Part shown: one piece after another, positions 17,001-24,605 of the stretch
Layout: every line of letters starts with the position of its first letter
Numbering within the stretch: position 1 is the stretch's first letter
Assembly: GCA_947167765.1 (NCBI GenBank)
Contig: CAMVJI010000005.1
Coordinates: 1 to 48,122 of the forward strand
DNA: 48,122 nt
Origin: an uncultured Butyrivibrio sp.
GTDB lineage: Bacteria; Bacillota; Clostridia; Lachnospirales; Lachnospiraceae
Reading direction: 5' to 3'
Made by a program: the position numbers and the translations under genes
Notes under the pieces: generated by a model
Told to the model about the DNA's origin: nothing
Databases searched by the model: none
Seen by the model: only the letters and a program-made list of their open reading frames with translations

Positions 17001-18892
17001 GACACTTGCTTTACTGCTTTCCAAATCTTTTGGACATCCTTGATATCAAGCATGGTCTGAGAAAGCAACTGAAAATGATCTTCAAGGTCCTTTGGAGAAT
17101 ACAAAATATAACAATCCGCTTGTATAGATGAATCTCTACCAGCTCTGCCTGCCTCCTGGACATAGTTCTCAATGCAATCAGGTATGTCGTAATGCACCAC
17201 TAAACCAACATCCGGCTTATCAACTCCCATTCCAAAAGCTGAAGTAGAAACAATAATATCAGTATTGCCTTTTAGAAACGCATTTTGAATTCTCTGCTTT
17301 TCCTGCGAATCCATTTGGCCATTAAATGGCTCAGCATTAAAGCCATCCAAATGTAAACGATCAGCTATCTCTATAGTTTTCTTAACTCTTGATACATAAA
17401 CAATCGTTGGACAAGAATGCTGTTGGATAAGATTTCTAAGTATATTGTATTTTTCTTTTCTGCTATTAGTCTCGTCACTGATTTTCAGGACATAATAGTT
17501 CAGATTTCCTCGCTGTTTATCTGTATAGAAAGGCACAAAGTCAAGCTGCAGATTATCTTTGAAATAATCAAGTATGTCCTTAAGAACAGCCGCCTTAACT
17601 GTAGCTGTAAAGCAAGAAACAGGAATATCATAGCCTTTAGCAGCTCGTAATTCTTTGATGAACTTTGCTATATACTGATAATCAACTCTAAAATCCTGCC
17701 CCCAACTTGAGAAACAATGAGCCTCATCAACCACCACTCTAACTATGGTTCTCTTCTTAATTCTGTTCTTAAGAGAAGTGGATCTTAATGACTCTGGAGA
17801 AATGTACAGTATTGACGCTGCGCCATTTTCCAGCCTCTCCAGGGACAAAAGCCGTTCTAGTGGATCCTGCATTCCATTGATAGTGACAGCATCGGATATA
17901 CCCTTTTCCATCAGGCTATCAATCTGATCTTTCATTAGTGCCTGCAACGGGGAAATAACTATTGTTAAGCCCCTTTCAGCTTCACCTGCAATGAGCGCAG
18001 GCAATTGAAAAGTTAATGATTTTCCGCCACCAGTAGGTAAAATTGCTAATACAGACTTTCCATTTACTGCAGCCCTAACTGCCTTCTCCTGAAGCGGTTC
18101 TCCACCATAACTTCTGAATTCATCATAGCCAAAAAACTGCTTCAACTTCTTATGTAGGTTGAATCTCTCATCACAATAAGCACATCCCTTGGCGCAAGGT
18201 CTACCACAGAGGATATGTATAATAGTTGCTACATATGGAAATTTAAAAGTAATCCATGGCGGTGTAATTGAATACTTATCACCAGTCATGATAATAGCTA
18301 AAGCAAATGCCAATTCTGTAGGATGCTCAGCAATAAACGAATCAATTTCTGCATTTTCGCAGACCATTCCCTTAGTGCTTTTCTCTATCAATAACTTAAG
18401 ATCATACCCTGTTGGTTGAAAATCCATCCATTCAAAAAAGCCCTGGAAGCCCGAGCAATCATGTAAAAGCCCATAGTAAATAGTCTTCCAAGACTCTTCA
18501 AGTTCATTAAATCTATTCAGGGAATCCTCGAATACTTCTTTTGATAGTTCTGAATCTGTTAACGGATTATTTCTTTCTTTAGACACAAGCTTATAATCCT
18601 TTACCAGCCGATGATACGGGCGCTCTGCAAAGAACAGCGCAGATAGGTAAAGCGTATCTATGACATGACAATCAGGGCACCTCTCTTTTAATTTGTGCCC
18701 TATGTACCCAAGATCATGGTTAAGAATATTATGACCAGCTAAATACTTTGCTCCCTCAATGAACTTCCAAAACCCGTTTTCCGAATTACTGTGGTAGGAA
18801 CCTCCGTTGCGCTTTACTACACCATAATCTTCTATTTTTTCTGTTTTAGTATTCACTTCCAGATCAAAGAAAACTATATCCTTATTATTCAA
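14078..18892 (-). CDS. DEDDh exonuclease / RecQ helicase / UvrD helicase fusion
   Basis: A giant DNA-processing protein of about 1604 residues. The N-terminal DnaQ-like exonuclease has DLE (D10/E12), HNILNHD (D60) and HRLVKD, completing a DEDDh site. A cysteine knuckle CGRPCAKGCAYC lies near 235. The SF2 RecQ core follows: LPTGGGKSLTFQLP near 282, VVDEAHCFSSWGQDFR near 390, and ENYVQEAGRAGRD near 580, then a winged-helix-like region. The last third is an SF1 UvrD helicase: AGPGSGKTKVL near 1065, VIDEAQD near 1172, STMHRAKGKEF near 1428 and YVAMTRAKK near 1462. All catalytic motifs are intact. The TTG at 18892 is chosen because GGAGGG lies 7 bases upstream. Two helicases of different superfamilies plus a 3'-5' exonuclease suggest processing of DNA ends or forks, possibly phage-directed. 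Such fusions exist in gut anaerobes but have no settled function that I know. Confidence 0.88.
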   Translation of the reverse strand: MNNKDIVFFDLEVNTKTEKIEDYGVVKRNGGSYHSNSENGFWKFIEGAKYLAGHNILNHDLGYIGHKLKERCPDCHVIDTLYLSALFFAERPYHRLVKDYKLVSKERNNPLTDSELSKEVFEDSLNRFNELEESWKTIYYGLLHDCSGFQGFFEWMDFQPTGYDLKLLIEKSTKGMVCENAEIDSFIAEHPTELAFALAIIMTGDKYSITPPWITFKFPYVATIIHILCGRPCAKGCAYCDERFNLHKKLKQFFGYDEFRSYGGEPLQEKAVRAAVNGKSVLAILPTGGGKSLTFQLPALIAGEAERGLTIVISPLQALMKDQIDSLMEKGISDAVTINGMQDPLERLLSLERLENGAASILYISPESLRSTSLKNRIKKRTIVRVVVDEAHCFSSWGQDFRVDYQYIAKFIKELRAAKGYDIPVSCFTATVKAAVLKDILDYFKDNLQLDFVPFYTDKQRGNLNYYVLKISDETNSRKEKYNILRNLIQQHSCPTIVYVSRVKKTIEIADRLHLDGFNAEPFNGQMDSQEKQRIQNAFLKGNTDIIVSTSAFGMGVDKPDVGLVVHYDIPDCIENYVQEAGRAGRDSSIQADCYILYSPKDLEDHFQLLSQTMLDIKDVQKIWKAVKQVSYKKSWAAFSASSIELARKAGWNDNGYGIETAVKTAVSVLEGAGFVERLDNAPHVYADSINAKNIADASRKIDETDKIPEEHKGIAKEIISYLLACKDTDNSNDYPENRVDYIADNLKTDKSEIIEIVYEMRDANILADDMDLSAYITQSGKSEAKKQLQFFKDLEDALIEVIPESGEVSYKELNDSVSKIIKGSNVKSIKTVLMFWSLTGYVEKKNQHGDNKIHIDFVISKKNLQDKSNLRTNIARFILEYLYDNLKSSNADNETKGKVDFSVIDVKNRYNDDRLAIENIIASTKDVQDAILYLAKIQALEIEGGFLVCYNALQMKRIEKNSKRKFEKKDFRSLEKNYHAKQHMIHSMKKFAEVMFDSEEKGKELLKDYFGLSEKQFFDKWFEPGYLNEITKNMSKDTYERIFGSLSKRQKEIIDDNSAANIVVLAGPGSGKTKVLVHKLASLLLLERVKSDQLLMLTFSRSAAMEFKERLVNLVGNLGFMVKIQTFHSFCFDILGRVGSLDNSDTVISEAISLIESGEVETSQITKSVLVIDEAQDMDAEQYKLVQLLMRHNEDMRVIAVGDDDQNIYEFRNSSSEYMQKIITEHNANQYELLENYRSLQNIVRFSNSFAEKIPNRLKVSPIVAVNTDPGLVKIYKHTHSFMEVPLVDQLLRDHYSGTKAILTATNRGTYFLIGKLLKDGVQAHLVQSNDGFRLFDLYGIRSFYNEIKKHFENTEDSIISDEIWDSGKEFIDASFGNSEDHDFICSVIRRFELLNPDKYLSDLYEYLVESKMEDFEEENQNAVVVSTMHRAKGKEFDNVYILLEKKDVWSAQDLRVLYVAMTRAKKTLTIFTNDEAIEVTDSDYVESHVDIEMYPSTNSIVMQLSYDGVVLSRFDHYQGIISKLRSGTHLRWDNGILFYENTGIAMLSKKAKGNLQELLGRGFEVYDAVIRHIVIWKGKDNEKELLIVFPDLYLRRDDHDDQ

Positions 18893-18935
18893 AAGCCTAC
18901 CCTCCAAAAGGGAAGTGTCGGTAATATTTGTCCAA

Positions 18936-18976
18936 TTTTAAAAAATGCATGAAAACTTAATGTCCCCATGCATTTT
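18936..18976 (-). terminator. Rho-independent terminator after the pyrophosphohydrolase gene
   Basis: Minus-strand 10-bp perfect stem AAAATGCATG/CATGCATTTT (18967-18976 and 18942-18951) with a 15-base loop runs into TTTTTT. It separates the restriction-type operon from the RecQ fusion gene. The 150 bases before it show nothing else. Confidence 0.72.
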
Positions 18977-19129
18977 AATTATATCATTATTCAGTCATAA
19001 TATATCTTGTTATTGAACAGTATTTGATATAGCCATCTTCAACCAATATTTCTCATAAATTAAGGCACTTTACCAAAAACATTTTTTAGTTTCCGCACAT
19101 CAACGCGTACAATTCGCACGACGCCAAGA

Positions 19130-19462
19130 TTATTTTTCTGTAGTTCCCTCAAAAACTGTTTCTAAGTATATTTTTTTATTAAATCCCCCGCGTTTTTCTA
19201 CTTTCTCATGTCTTATTCTTTCCAATTCTTCAATTGTAAATCCCCTAGCTTCTGCAACGGCATACAAAACTTCCAACAGATCGGCCAACTCCTCAATGTT
19301 CTGATCGTTGTGGTACTCTATCAGTTCCTCGTCCAATTTAGCATCCAGAGCATTTAAATATTCATCCTCGTCTAGAATACGTACTATACATTTCTTACCA
19401 TCCTGCTGTATTATTTCCGGTATCTTATCTCTAACCAGCTTGTTATACGTTATAACTGCCAT
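19130..19462 (-). CDS. MazG-like all-alpha NTP pyrophosphohydrolase (PRA-PH type)
   Basis: A 110-residue protein starting MAVITYNKLVRDKIPEII, the hallmark of the small phosphoribosyl-ATP pyrophosphohydrolase-like/MazG family. The metal-binding helices carry DEELIEYHNDQNIEELADLLEV (E-x2-E and E-x-x-D type acidic pairs), expected to hold magnesium and hydrolyse nucleoside triphosphates to monophosphates. It starts 7 bases before the end of its upstream neighbour's spacer and follows GAGGATTGT. It is the last gene of the restriction-type operon. A nucleotide-depleting or nucleotide-cleaning role beside nucleases and a Nudix enzyme is inference. Confidence 0.8.
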   Translation of the reverse strand: MAVITYNKLVRDKIPEIIQQDGKKCIVRILDEDEYLNALDAKLDEELIEYHNDQNIEELADLLEVLYAVAEARGFTIEELERIRHEKVEKRGGFNKKIYLETVFEGTTEK

Positions 19463-19469
19463 ACAATCC

Positions 19470-19886
19470 TCATTTCATTTCTTTTTGAATTTTTTCAATA
19501 ATAGCTATATCTGCAGGTAACCAATCTACGCTATAAAGCTGATCTCTGTTCAGCCACTTGGCGGCCTCATGCTCAAGAAGCTGTAGCTTGCCTTCTTTTA
19601 CAGTTGCCCAATAGCAGCTCATGTGTAAATGAAACTTTTCATAGTCATAATCTATTACATCTAAAAGGTCATGAACTTCTATCTCCGCCCCAAGCTCTTC
19701 TCTGATTTCTCTTACCAGTGCTTGCTCTGGGGTCTCTCCTTCTTCTATTTTTCCACCAGGGAATTCCCAACCATCTTTGTAATCGCCATACCCTCGCTGG
19801 GTAGCAAATATCTTAGTTTTCTTGTCATAATCGTCACAGATAATAGCTGCAACAACATTTACAATCTTCATATTCTGTACTTTCAT
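19470..19886 (-). CDS. Nudix hydrolase, MutT/NudG-like
   Basis: A 138-residue (deoxy)nucleoside triphosphate pyrophosphohydrolase. The Nudix box is complete: GGKIEEGETPEQALVREIRE followed by ELGAEI, with the REXXEE catalytic glutamates. GYGDYKDGWEFPGG upstream and LNRDQLYSVDWLPADIAII near the end match the MutT/NudG group, which removes oxidised or modified dCTP/dGTP. It lies between the DUF2357 gene and the MazG-like gene with gaps of 16 and 7 bases, so it belongs to the operon. Substrates such as modified phage nucleotides are possible but unproven. Confidence 0.85.
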   Translation of the reverse strand: MKVQNMKIVNVVAAIICDDYDKKTKIFATQRGYGDYKDGWEFPGGKIEEGETPEQALVREIREELGAEIEVHDLLDVIDYDYEKFHLHMSCYWATVKEGKLQLLEHEAAKWLNRDQLYSVDWLPADIAIIEKIQKEMK

Positions 19887-19902
19887 ATCAGTTTTTTATT
19901 AT

Positions 19903-22392
19903 TCATGCATCAGCTGAATACTGTAGCAATCTAAAGGTACTTGCAGGTTTTTTTGCGAAATCGGAAATCTTGCATTTCTGAACAATCCGATTATTTCTGA
20001 TCGCCAAAATCTCACCACCTACAAAGCTATAGCAAGTATCTCCATGCTTAAAGCTGTAATCAGCTCTGCTCTCATCAATGTCAACATCCTTAGTTGCACG
20101 CTTGAGCTCTCGATAGAACCTATACTCTTCCTCAGATTTGATATTAAGCTCCGGTACCACATCACTATGCTGCAGCAAAAACATATTCGTGAAGCCTATA
20201 GCCATCCCCTGCTCAAGTGGCTTAATAGTCTCACCTGATTCATTAGTATCAGTGATATCTTTCCACTCTCGGACTGTAATCCTGTAGTATGGCTCATCGT
20301 CGTTGTTTCTTCCATGGCTAATCGGCACTTCTATTATTGATGATCTCTTTACTAGCTCAACACGAATAGCTTCGCCATAATACCTAATCTCACCCTTATC
20401 GCCAAACATATTGTTCGTCTGATACAAGGCAACGTAGTGAATTGGAAGCCTATCATCACTTACCATGCTCTTAGGAACATAATAGAATCTCTTCTGGTAA
20501 CAAGTTTCAAATTGTTCTGGTGACCTGAATGTTCCTATCAATACTTCTCTCTTATCCCAGTTAACCTTGGCAAGCTTTTCTTCTATACCTGCAGGAAGTG
20601 TTGCCCTTTCAAATGCGGATTCCTTAGAATCACTGATGAGGTCATCTAATAAGCTTCTCACAAGCTTGGTGGAGCCAGGCAAAAATGGAAGTCCGCCAAT
20701 ATTTACTGTTTCTATGCTCTTATAGAATCTATGATTTTTGTATTGTTCCTCGTCGTCATAAGGGAAAAGAATGTATGCACCAAACATAGTCTTTTCAAAC
20801 ATAAACTTGGATTCACGATTCTCATATACAATTGAATCCCTGTATCTATGCATAGTGTTGATATCGTCAACCTTTGGTCCTGGCTTATCATCAGGATAAA
20901 ACGGACTTGAAGGGTCTTTCTCTATGCGGTACTTAGCATCAAATACATACTTGTATGCTACATCCGTACCTCTTTTCTCCAATTCAAGCACATTGTCAGG
21001 TCTCTGATTGACGGTCTGTGTCTTTTGCTCTGAAGGATTATATACAAGTGTTATGTGCTCGCCGGTATTAGGATTGATAAATCTTGCTTCAGATCTGTGA
21101 CCTTTTACCAGCGTCACAGTTATTCCGTTATTATCGACTTTAACAATATCCGGAGAAACAAGCTTATATTCTTTCTTCAGTATGCTGAACAACTTGATGA
21201 AACACCAATACTCATAAAGAAGAGCCGTGTCCTTAACTGACATCTTAAATATATCTCCGTTAACAGAAAGGCTTCTGCTCAGCATGAGATAACACTTATA
21301 GAGCTCACTGTAGCCCGGAGCCATTCCAAACACAAGGGACATGCTCTTAGCAGCATGATACTCAGAAACATCCTGAAGGAACGATGAATGCATTACTCTC
21401 TTTACATCCCTCTTCATACGCTGTGCATCCTGGATAACTTTTTCTTCAGGCTCTCCGCCAGCTACATTCTTGGCGTACCTTGTGTATCTCTTAATGAACT
21501 CATCAAGTCTTTTTACTGTAGATTTCAGAATATACTTTACAAAGCGGTTCTCCTCTGTGTCATAGGTAAGCTGCTTCTTAGCTGTAAGGAGCCTCTCTGC
21601 AGCTACTACTCCATCAGTAATAACCATCCTATCCTGGCGCTTTCTTAGCCAGTTGATAGAAGTCTTATCAGTACTCTTTGCCTTGTAATATGGAACAACC
21701 TCATGCTCTGTAATCAGCTTGTGGTGTGGAACGCTGATAATCCTGTTTACTGCATTCATATAGTCATTAAAGATGACTGATAAAATCTGAAAATATACAG
21801 ATAGGACAGTGCTCTGCTTATCTCCGAGTTTGAATGTCTGATATGTCTTTTGCATAAAATCGATGGCCACTTCAGAAACCATTTCTGAAATATCATCGAT
21901 CATCTTTTGATAATCTTCTTTGTATGTGATCTTAGAGGGGAATACCTCTATTCGAATAGTAAGACATCTCACGCCATCTGCAGAGATTTCAAAGTCAGAA
22001 TAACCACAGGTATTCTCAAAATTGAGAACGCCTGATAGCAGAGTATAGTCGCCATCATAAGCGGAACCTACTCTGTCCTTTATAGAAGAGTTTTCATTCC
22101 AGAAAGAAAGCTGACTTCCATCATTGCTCTTTATAATGATCTCATAATCGGTCTGCTCAAAGAAAATTGGAGGAATTTCAAATTCATAATGAGCATAATC
22201 AAAATTCTCGCACTCAATATCCTCTTCTGTTGCTGCAATCTTAACCTCTTTAATATTCCTACCATCAAGCACAAGTGAAGAAGACCGGTTGGAAGTATCT
22301 CCCTGCCAGCTTCTTCTACTTTTGATAACGACATTCAGTTTTTCAGTGCTTATCTCTAATAACTTATCAGAGCCAGTAGGAAGTAAAGCCAT
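19903..22392 (-). CDS. DUF2357 protein with PD-(D/E)XK nuclease core (McrC-like)
   Basis: This 829-residue protein matches DUF2357-type partners of McrB-like ATPases. The N-terminal half is beta-rich, then helical, with SINWLRKRQDRMVI and ENRFVKYILKSTVKRLDEFI. A nuclease core near residue 480 has KYVFDAKYRIEKD, the D-x-K part of a PD-(D/E)XK site, followed by MHRYRD. The gene overlaps the MrcB-like ATPase by 26 bases, and AAGAGG directly precedes ATG. The expected role is the DNA-cutting subunit of a modification-dependent restriction complex. In known McrBC the nuclease partner is McrC at about 350 residues, so this one is much larger and probably carries its own DNA-contact or coupling domains. 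Confidence 0.75.
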   Translation of the reverse strand: MALLPTGSDKLLEISTEKLNVVIKSRRSWQGDTSNRSSSLVLDGRNIKEVKIAATEEDIECENFDYAHYEFEIPPIFFEQTDYEIIIKSNDGSQLSFWNENSSIKDRVGSAYDGDYTLLSGVLNFENTCGYSDFEISADGVRCLTIRIEVFPSKITYKEDYQKMIDDISEMVSEVAIDFMQKTYQTFKLGDKQSTVLSVYFQILSVIFNDYMNAVNRIISVPHHKLITEHEVVPYYKAKSTDKTSINWLRKRQDRMVITDGVVAAERLLTAKKQLTYDTEENRFVKYILKSTVKRLDEFIKRYTRYAKNVAGGEPEEKVIQDAQRMKRDVKRVMHSSFLQDVSEYHAAKSMSLVFGMAPGYSELYKCYLMLSRSLSVNGDIFKMSVKDTALLYEYWCFIKLFSILKKEYKLVSPDIVKVDNNGITVTLVKGHRSEARFINPNTGEHITLVYNPSEQKTQTVNQRPDNVLELEKRGTDVAYKYVFDAKYRIEKDPSSPFYPDDKPGPKVDDINTMHRYRDSIVYENRESKFMFEKTMFGAYILFPYDDEEQYKNHRFYKSIETVNIGGLPFLPGSTKLVRSLLDDLISDSKESAFERATLPAGIEEKLAKVNWDKREVLIGTFRSPEQFETCYQKRFYYVPKSMVSDDRLPIHYVALYQTNNMFGDKGEIRYYGEAIRVELVKRSSIIEVPISHGRNNDDEPYYRITVREWKDITDTNESGETIKPLEQGMAIGFTNMFLLQHSDVVPELNIKSEEEYRFYRELKRATKDVDIDESRADYSFKHGDTCYSFVGGEILAIRNNRIVQKCKISDFAKKPASTFRLLQYSADA

Positions 22393-24604
22393 CCTCTTCG
22401 AATCTCCTCATCATGTAGCATAGCTTCTGAGCTGAATTTTTATATTTGCATGACTTATTATTGATACAATCATCCATCTGCTTCCAGATATAGCTCTGGC
22501 TAAATCCAGAATAATCGCCGGCAAACATCTTGAACAAGTCACACATCATATTCTTGATGCCTTCGCTACTTCCTTGGATCCTCGGCAAAATCTTTTGCAT
22601 AATCTCATAGTCAAAAGCGGTATCGTAGTCTAGGAGCTTCGCAGCGTCATTGTTCAGCATGTAGAAAACAATTTCATCTCTTACTCTGTATCCAACATGC
22701 GCATTTGCCTGTTGCAACACTTTATTAATATTCTGCAGGTCAGCACTTACTCTTTTGGCAAGTTCCTGCTGCTCTGGCTTAACATCTGTTCCAAGAACAA
22801 GATACTGAGATTTGAAGAAATCATTACCCTTGTTCAGTGGAACTACCGCCTCTGCGCTTGATGAAAAGTTTGGTAAAAGATCCACATAAGAAAACTCAAT
22901 CGTATTTGCTCTATCAAGCACTTTCTTGCTGAATGGGAATGTGGTCTCATCCATGTTTACAGTACCTATAACATACAAGTTCTCGGGGATATAAAGATCT
23001 GGATAATTCTTCTCAGCAGCTTTATCCAATGTCAGTTTATATGTCTTAATCTCACCGTTAACATTTGTCCTTGTTTCGATAAGTGATAAGAAGTCGCTCA
23101 GGTAATACTCAACTCTGGAAAGATTCATTTCGTCCAAGCAAAGGAAATATGGATATTCTCTGTTCTCTTTGGCTTCCTTTACAAAATCAATAATAGCTCC
23201 AGGAATATAATTGCCATTAAGATCAGTATGTCCAAAAAGATCTGTTGAATCAGACCAATCAGGGCGAACTGAAACAAGCTTAAATCTGCCATTTCCGCCC
23301 GATTCCTTGGCATAAGCTCCAACAGCACCAGCAAAGAGTTTCACAAGGCGAGTCTTTCCTGTTCCACTGGTACCAGCAAGGATGACGAATGGCTTTGACT
23401 TCAAACTCAAATAGAAGTCTTCAATAAGTCCATCATTGTAGCTAAAGCCTTTAGCTGCTATGTACTTTTTGATTTGCTCTATATCGCCCTTAATAGACAA
23501 TGCATTTTCTCCATTAGTTCCATTTTCAACTTCAGTTGCTGTCTTTGGTTTAACACCAGCATATTCTCTGTAGATATCCATCATCTTGAATAAATCCTGT
23601 TGCAGCTCTGTCTCAGATGGTACGGCACCTCTTTTGTATTCCTTATAGAAGATGGTACCCTTCTGATACATTTCGCCTAAATCTGTAAGTCCTTGTCCAA
23701 GATCTATATCTTCATCTGTGTTAAATCCTCGGCTATCAATCCTTGCTGCAATTTCGGCAGCTCTCTCCCTCATGATCTTGATGGCCCCCAGCTTGCCATG
23801 AGTATTCTTGATATCAGTGCATCCCTGATTAAACGTAAGGTATAAGGATTCTCCAGTCTTTGAAAGCAGGTAAACAATGTAAACACCCTTCGTTGCTGTA
23901 GTTGTGATGCTGCGATCAAAGATACATATCCATGGGATTGTAGCCCAATTACCTTGCCCAACGCTGCCGGTTATCAGATAATTCTGCGGATCTACTAGGC
24001 CAGTATTGTAAATGGCATTAGGGATCTCAGACCTAACAAATGTACCGAAAGGACTTCCTGTAAAAGCTCCTTTCTTGGCATCCACATATCCATTTAAAAA
24101 CTTATCAATTACTTCTCTCAATTTGCCTTTAGCTCCGTTATCCATTGATGAATAGTACAATATCAGTTTCTGCTCAACTATGTCCAAAATCTTATCTATC
24201 TCAGCATTGGTAATTACTGCTGCTAATTCGGGAACCATTTGGAAACAGTCTTGTCCATCTTGCTTCTCAATTCTAAAGAATCCTTTATTTTGAATTACAT
24301 TGAAAGGATTTTTTAGGATAACATCGAGCACATCCTTTACAGTACTCTCCTCCGGACTTGCTATTGCCTTGCTGACATTTAAGTCAGGGACTTTCCCTTG
24401 ATGAAGTCTATTTATGTAATACTCCCTGAACAATGCAGCAATATGCTCTGTTGTAGTGGATTCTTCTCTTTTTAGACTCTCAAAATAAGACTTGTAGAAT
24501 ACAAGCTTATAAGATCTTTCATACCCTCCAAGACTATTAACTGGGCCAAGGTATTTGTAGAAATATGAGAGTATATCTGTATTAAAAGAATTATATGTAT
24601 CCAT
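22367..24604 (-). CDS. McrB-type AAA+ ATPase with MrcB N-terminal (DUF3578) domain
   Basis: The 745-residue protein has an N-terminal MrcB_N/DUF3578 domain (about 195-290: GQGNWATIPWICIFD then YIVYLLSKTGESLYLTFNQG), which in relatives is proposed to recognise modified DNA. An AAA+ motor follows with Walker A LAGTSGTGKTRLVKLFAG near 415, Walker B FLCLDEMNLSRVEYYLSDF near 490, sensor VIGTVNMDETTFPF near 545, and KVLDRANTIEF with the arginine finger. McrB relatives hydrolyse GTP or ATP to translocate DNA. It overlaps the DUF2357 gene by 26 bases, and its ATG lies 2 bases from the upstream helicase gene's stop. Together they form the core of a type IV-like restriction system. Confidence 0.85.
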   Translation of the reverse strand: MDTYNSFNTDILSYFYKYLGPVNSLGGYERSYKLVFYKSYFESLKREESTTTEHIAALFREYYINRLHQGKVPDLNVSKAIASPEESTVKDVLDVILKNPFNVIQNKGFFRIEKQDGQDCFQMVPELAAVITNAEIDKILDIVEQKLILYYSSMDNGAKGKLREVIDKFLNGYVDAKKGAFTGSPFGTFVRSEIPNAIYNTGLVDPQNYLITGSVGQGNWATIPWICIFDRSITTTATKGVYIVYLLSKTGESLYLTFNQGCTDIKNTHGKLGAIKIMRERAAEIAARIDSRGFNTDEDIDLGQGLTDLGEMYQKGTIFYKEYKRGAVPSETELQQDLFKMMDIYREYAGVKPKTATEVENGTNGENALSIKGDIEQIKKYIAAKGFSYNDGLIEDFYLSLKSKPFVILAGTSGTGKTRLVKLFAGAVGAYAKESGGNGRFKLVSVRPDWSDSTDLFGHTDLNGNYIPGAIIDFVKEAKENREYPYFLCLDEMNLSRVEYYLSDFLSLIETRTNVNGEIKTYKLTLDKAAEKNYPDLYIPENLYVIGTVNMDETTFPFSKKVLDRANTIEFSYVDLLPNFSSSAEAVVPLNKGNDFFKSQYLVLGTDVKPEQQELAKRVSADLQNINKVLQQANAHVGYRVRDEIVFYMLNNDAAKLLDYDTAFDYEIMQKILPRIQGSSEGIKNMMCDLFKMFAGDYSGFSQSYIWKQMDDCINNKSCKYKNSAQKLCYMMRRFEEDGFTSYWL

Positions 24605-24605
24605 T

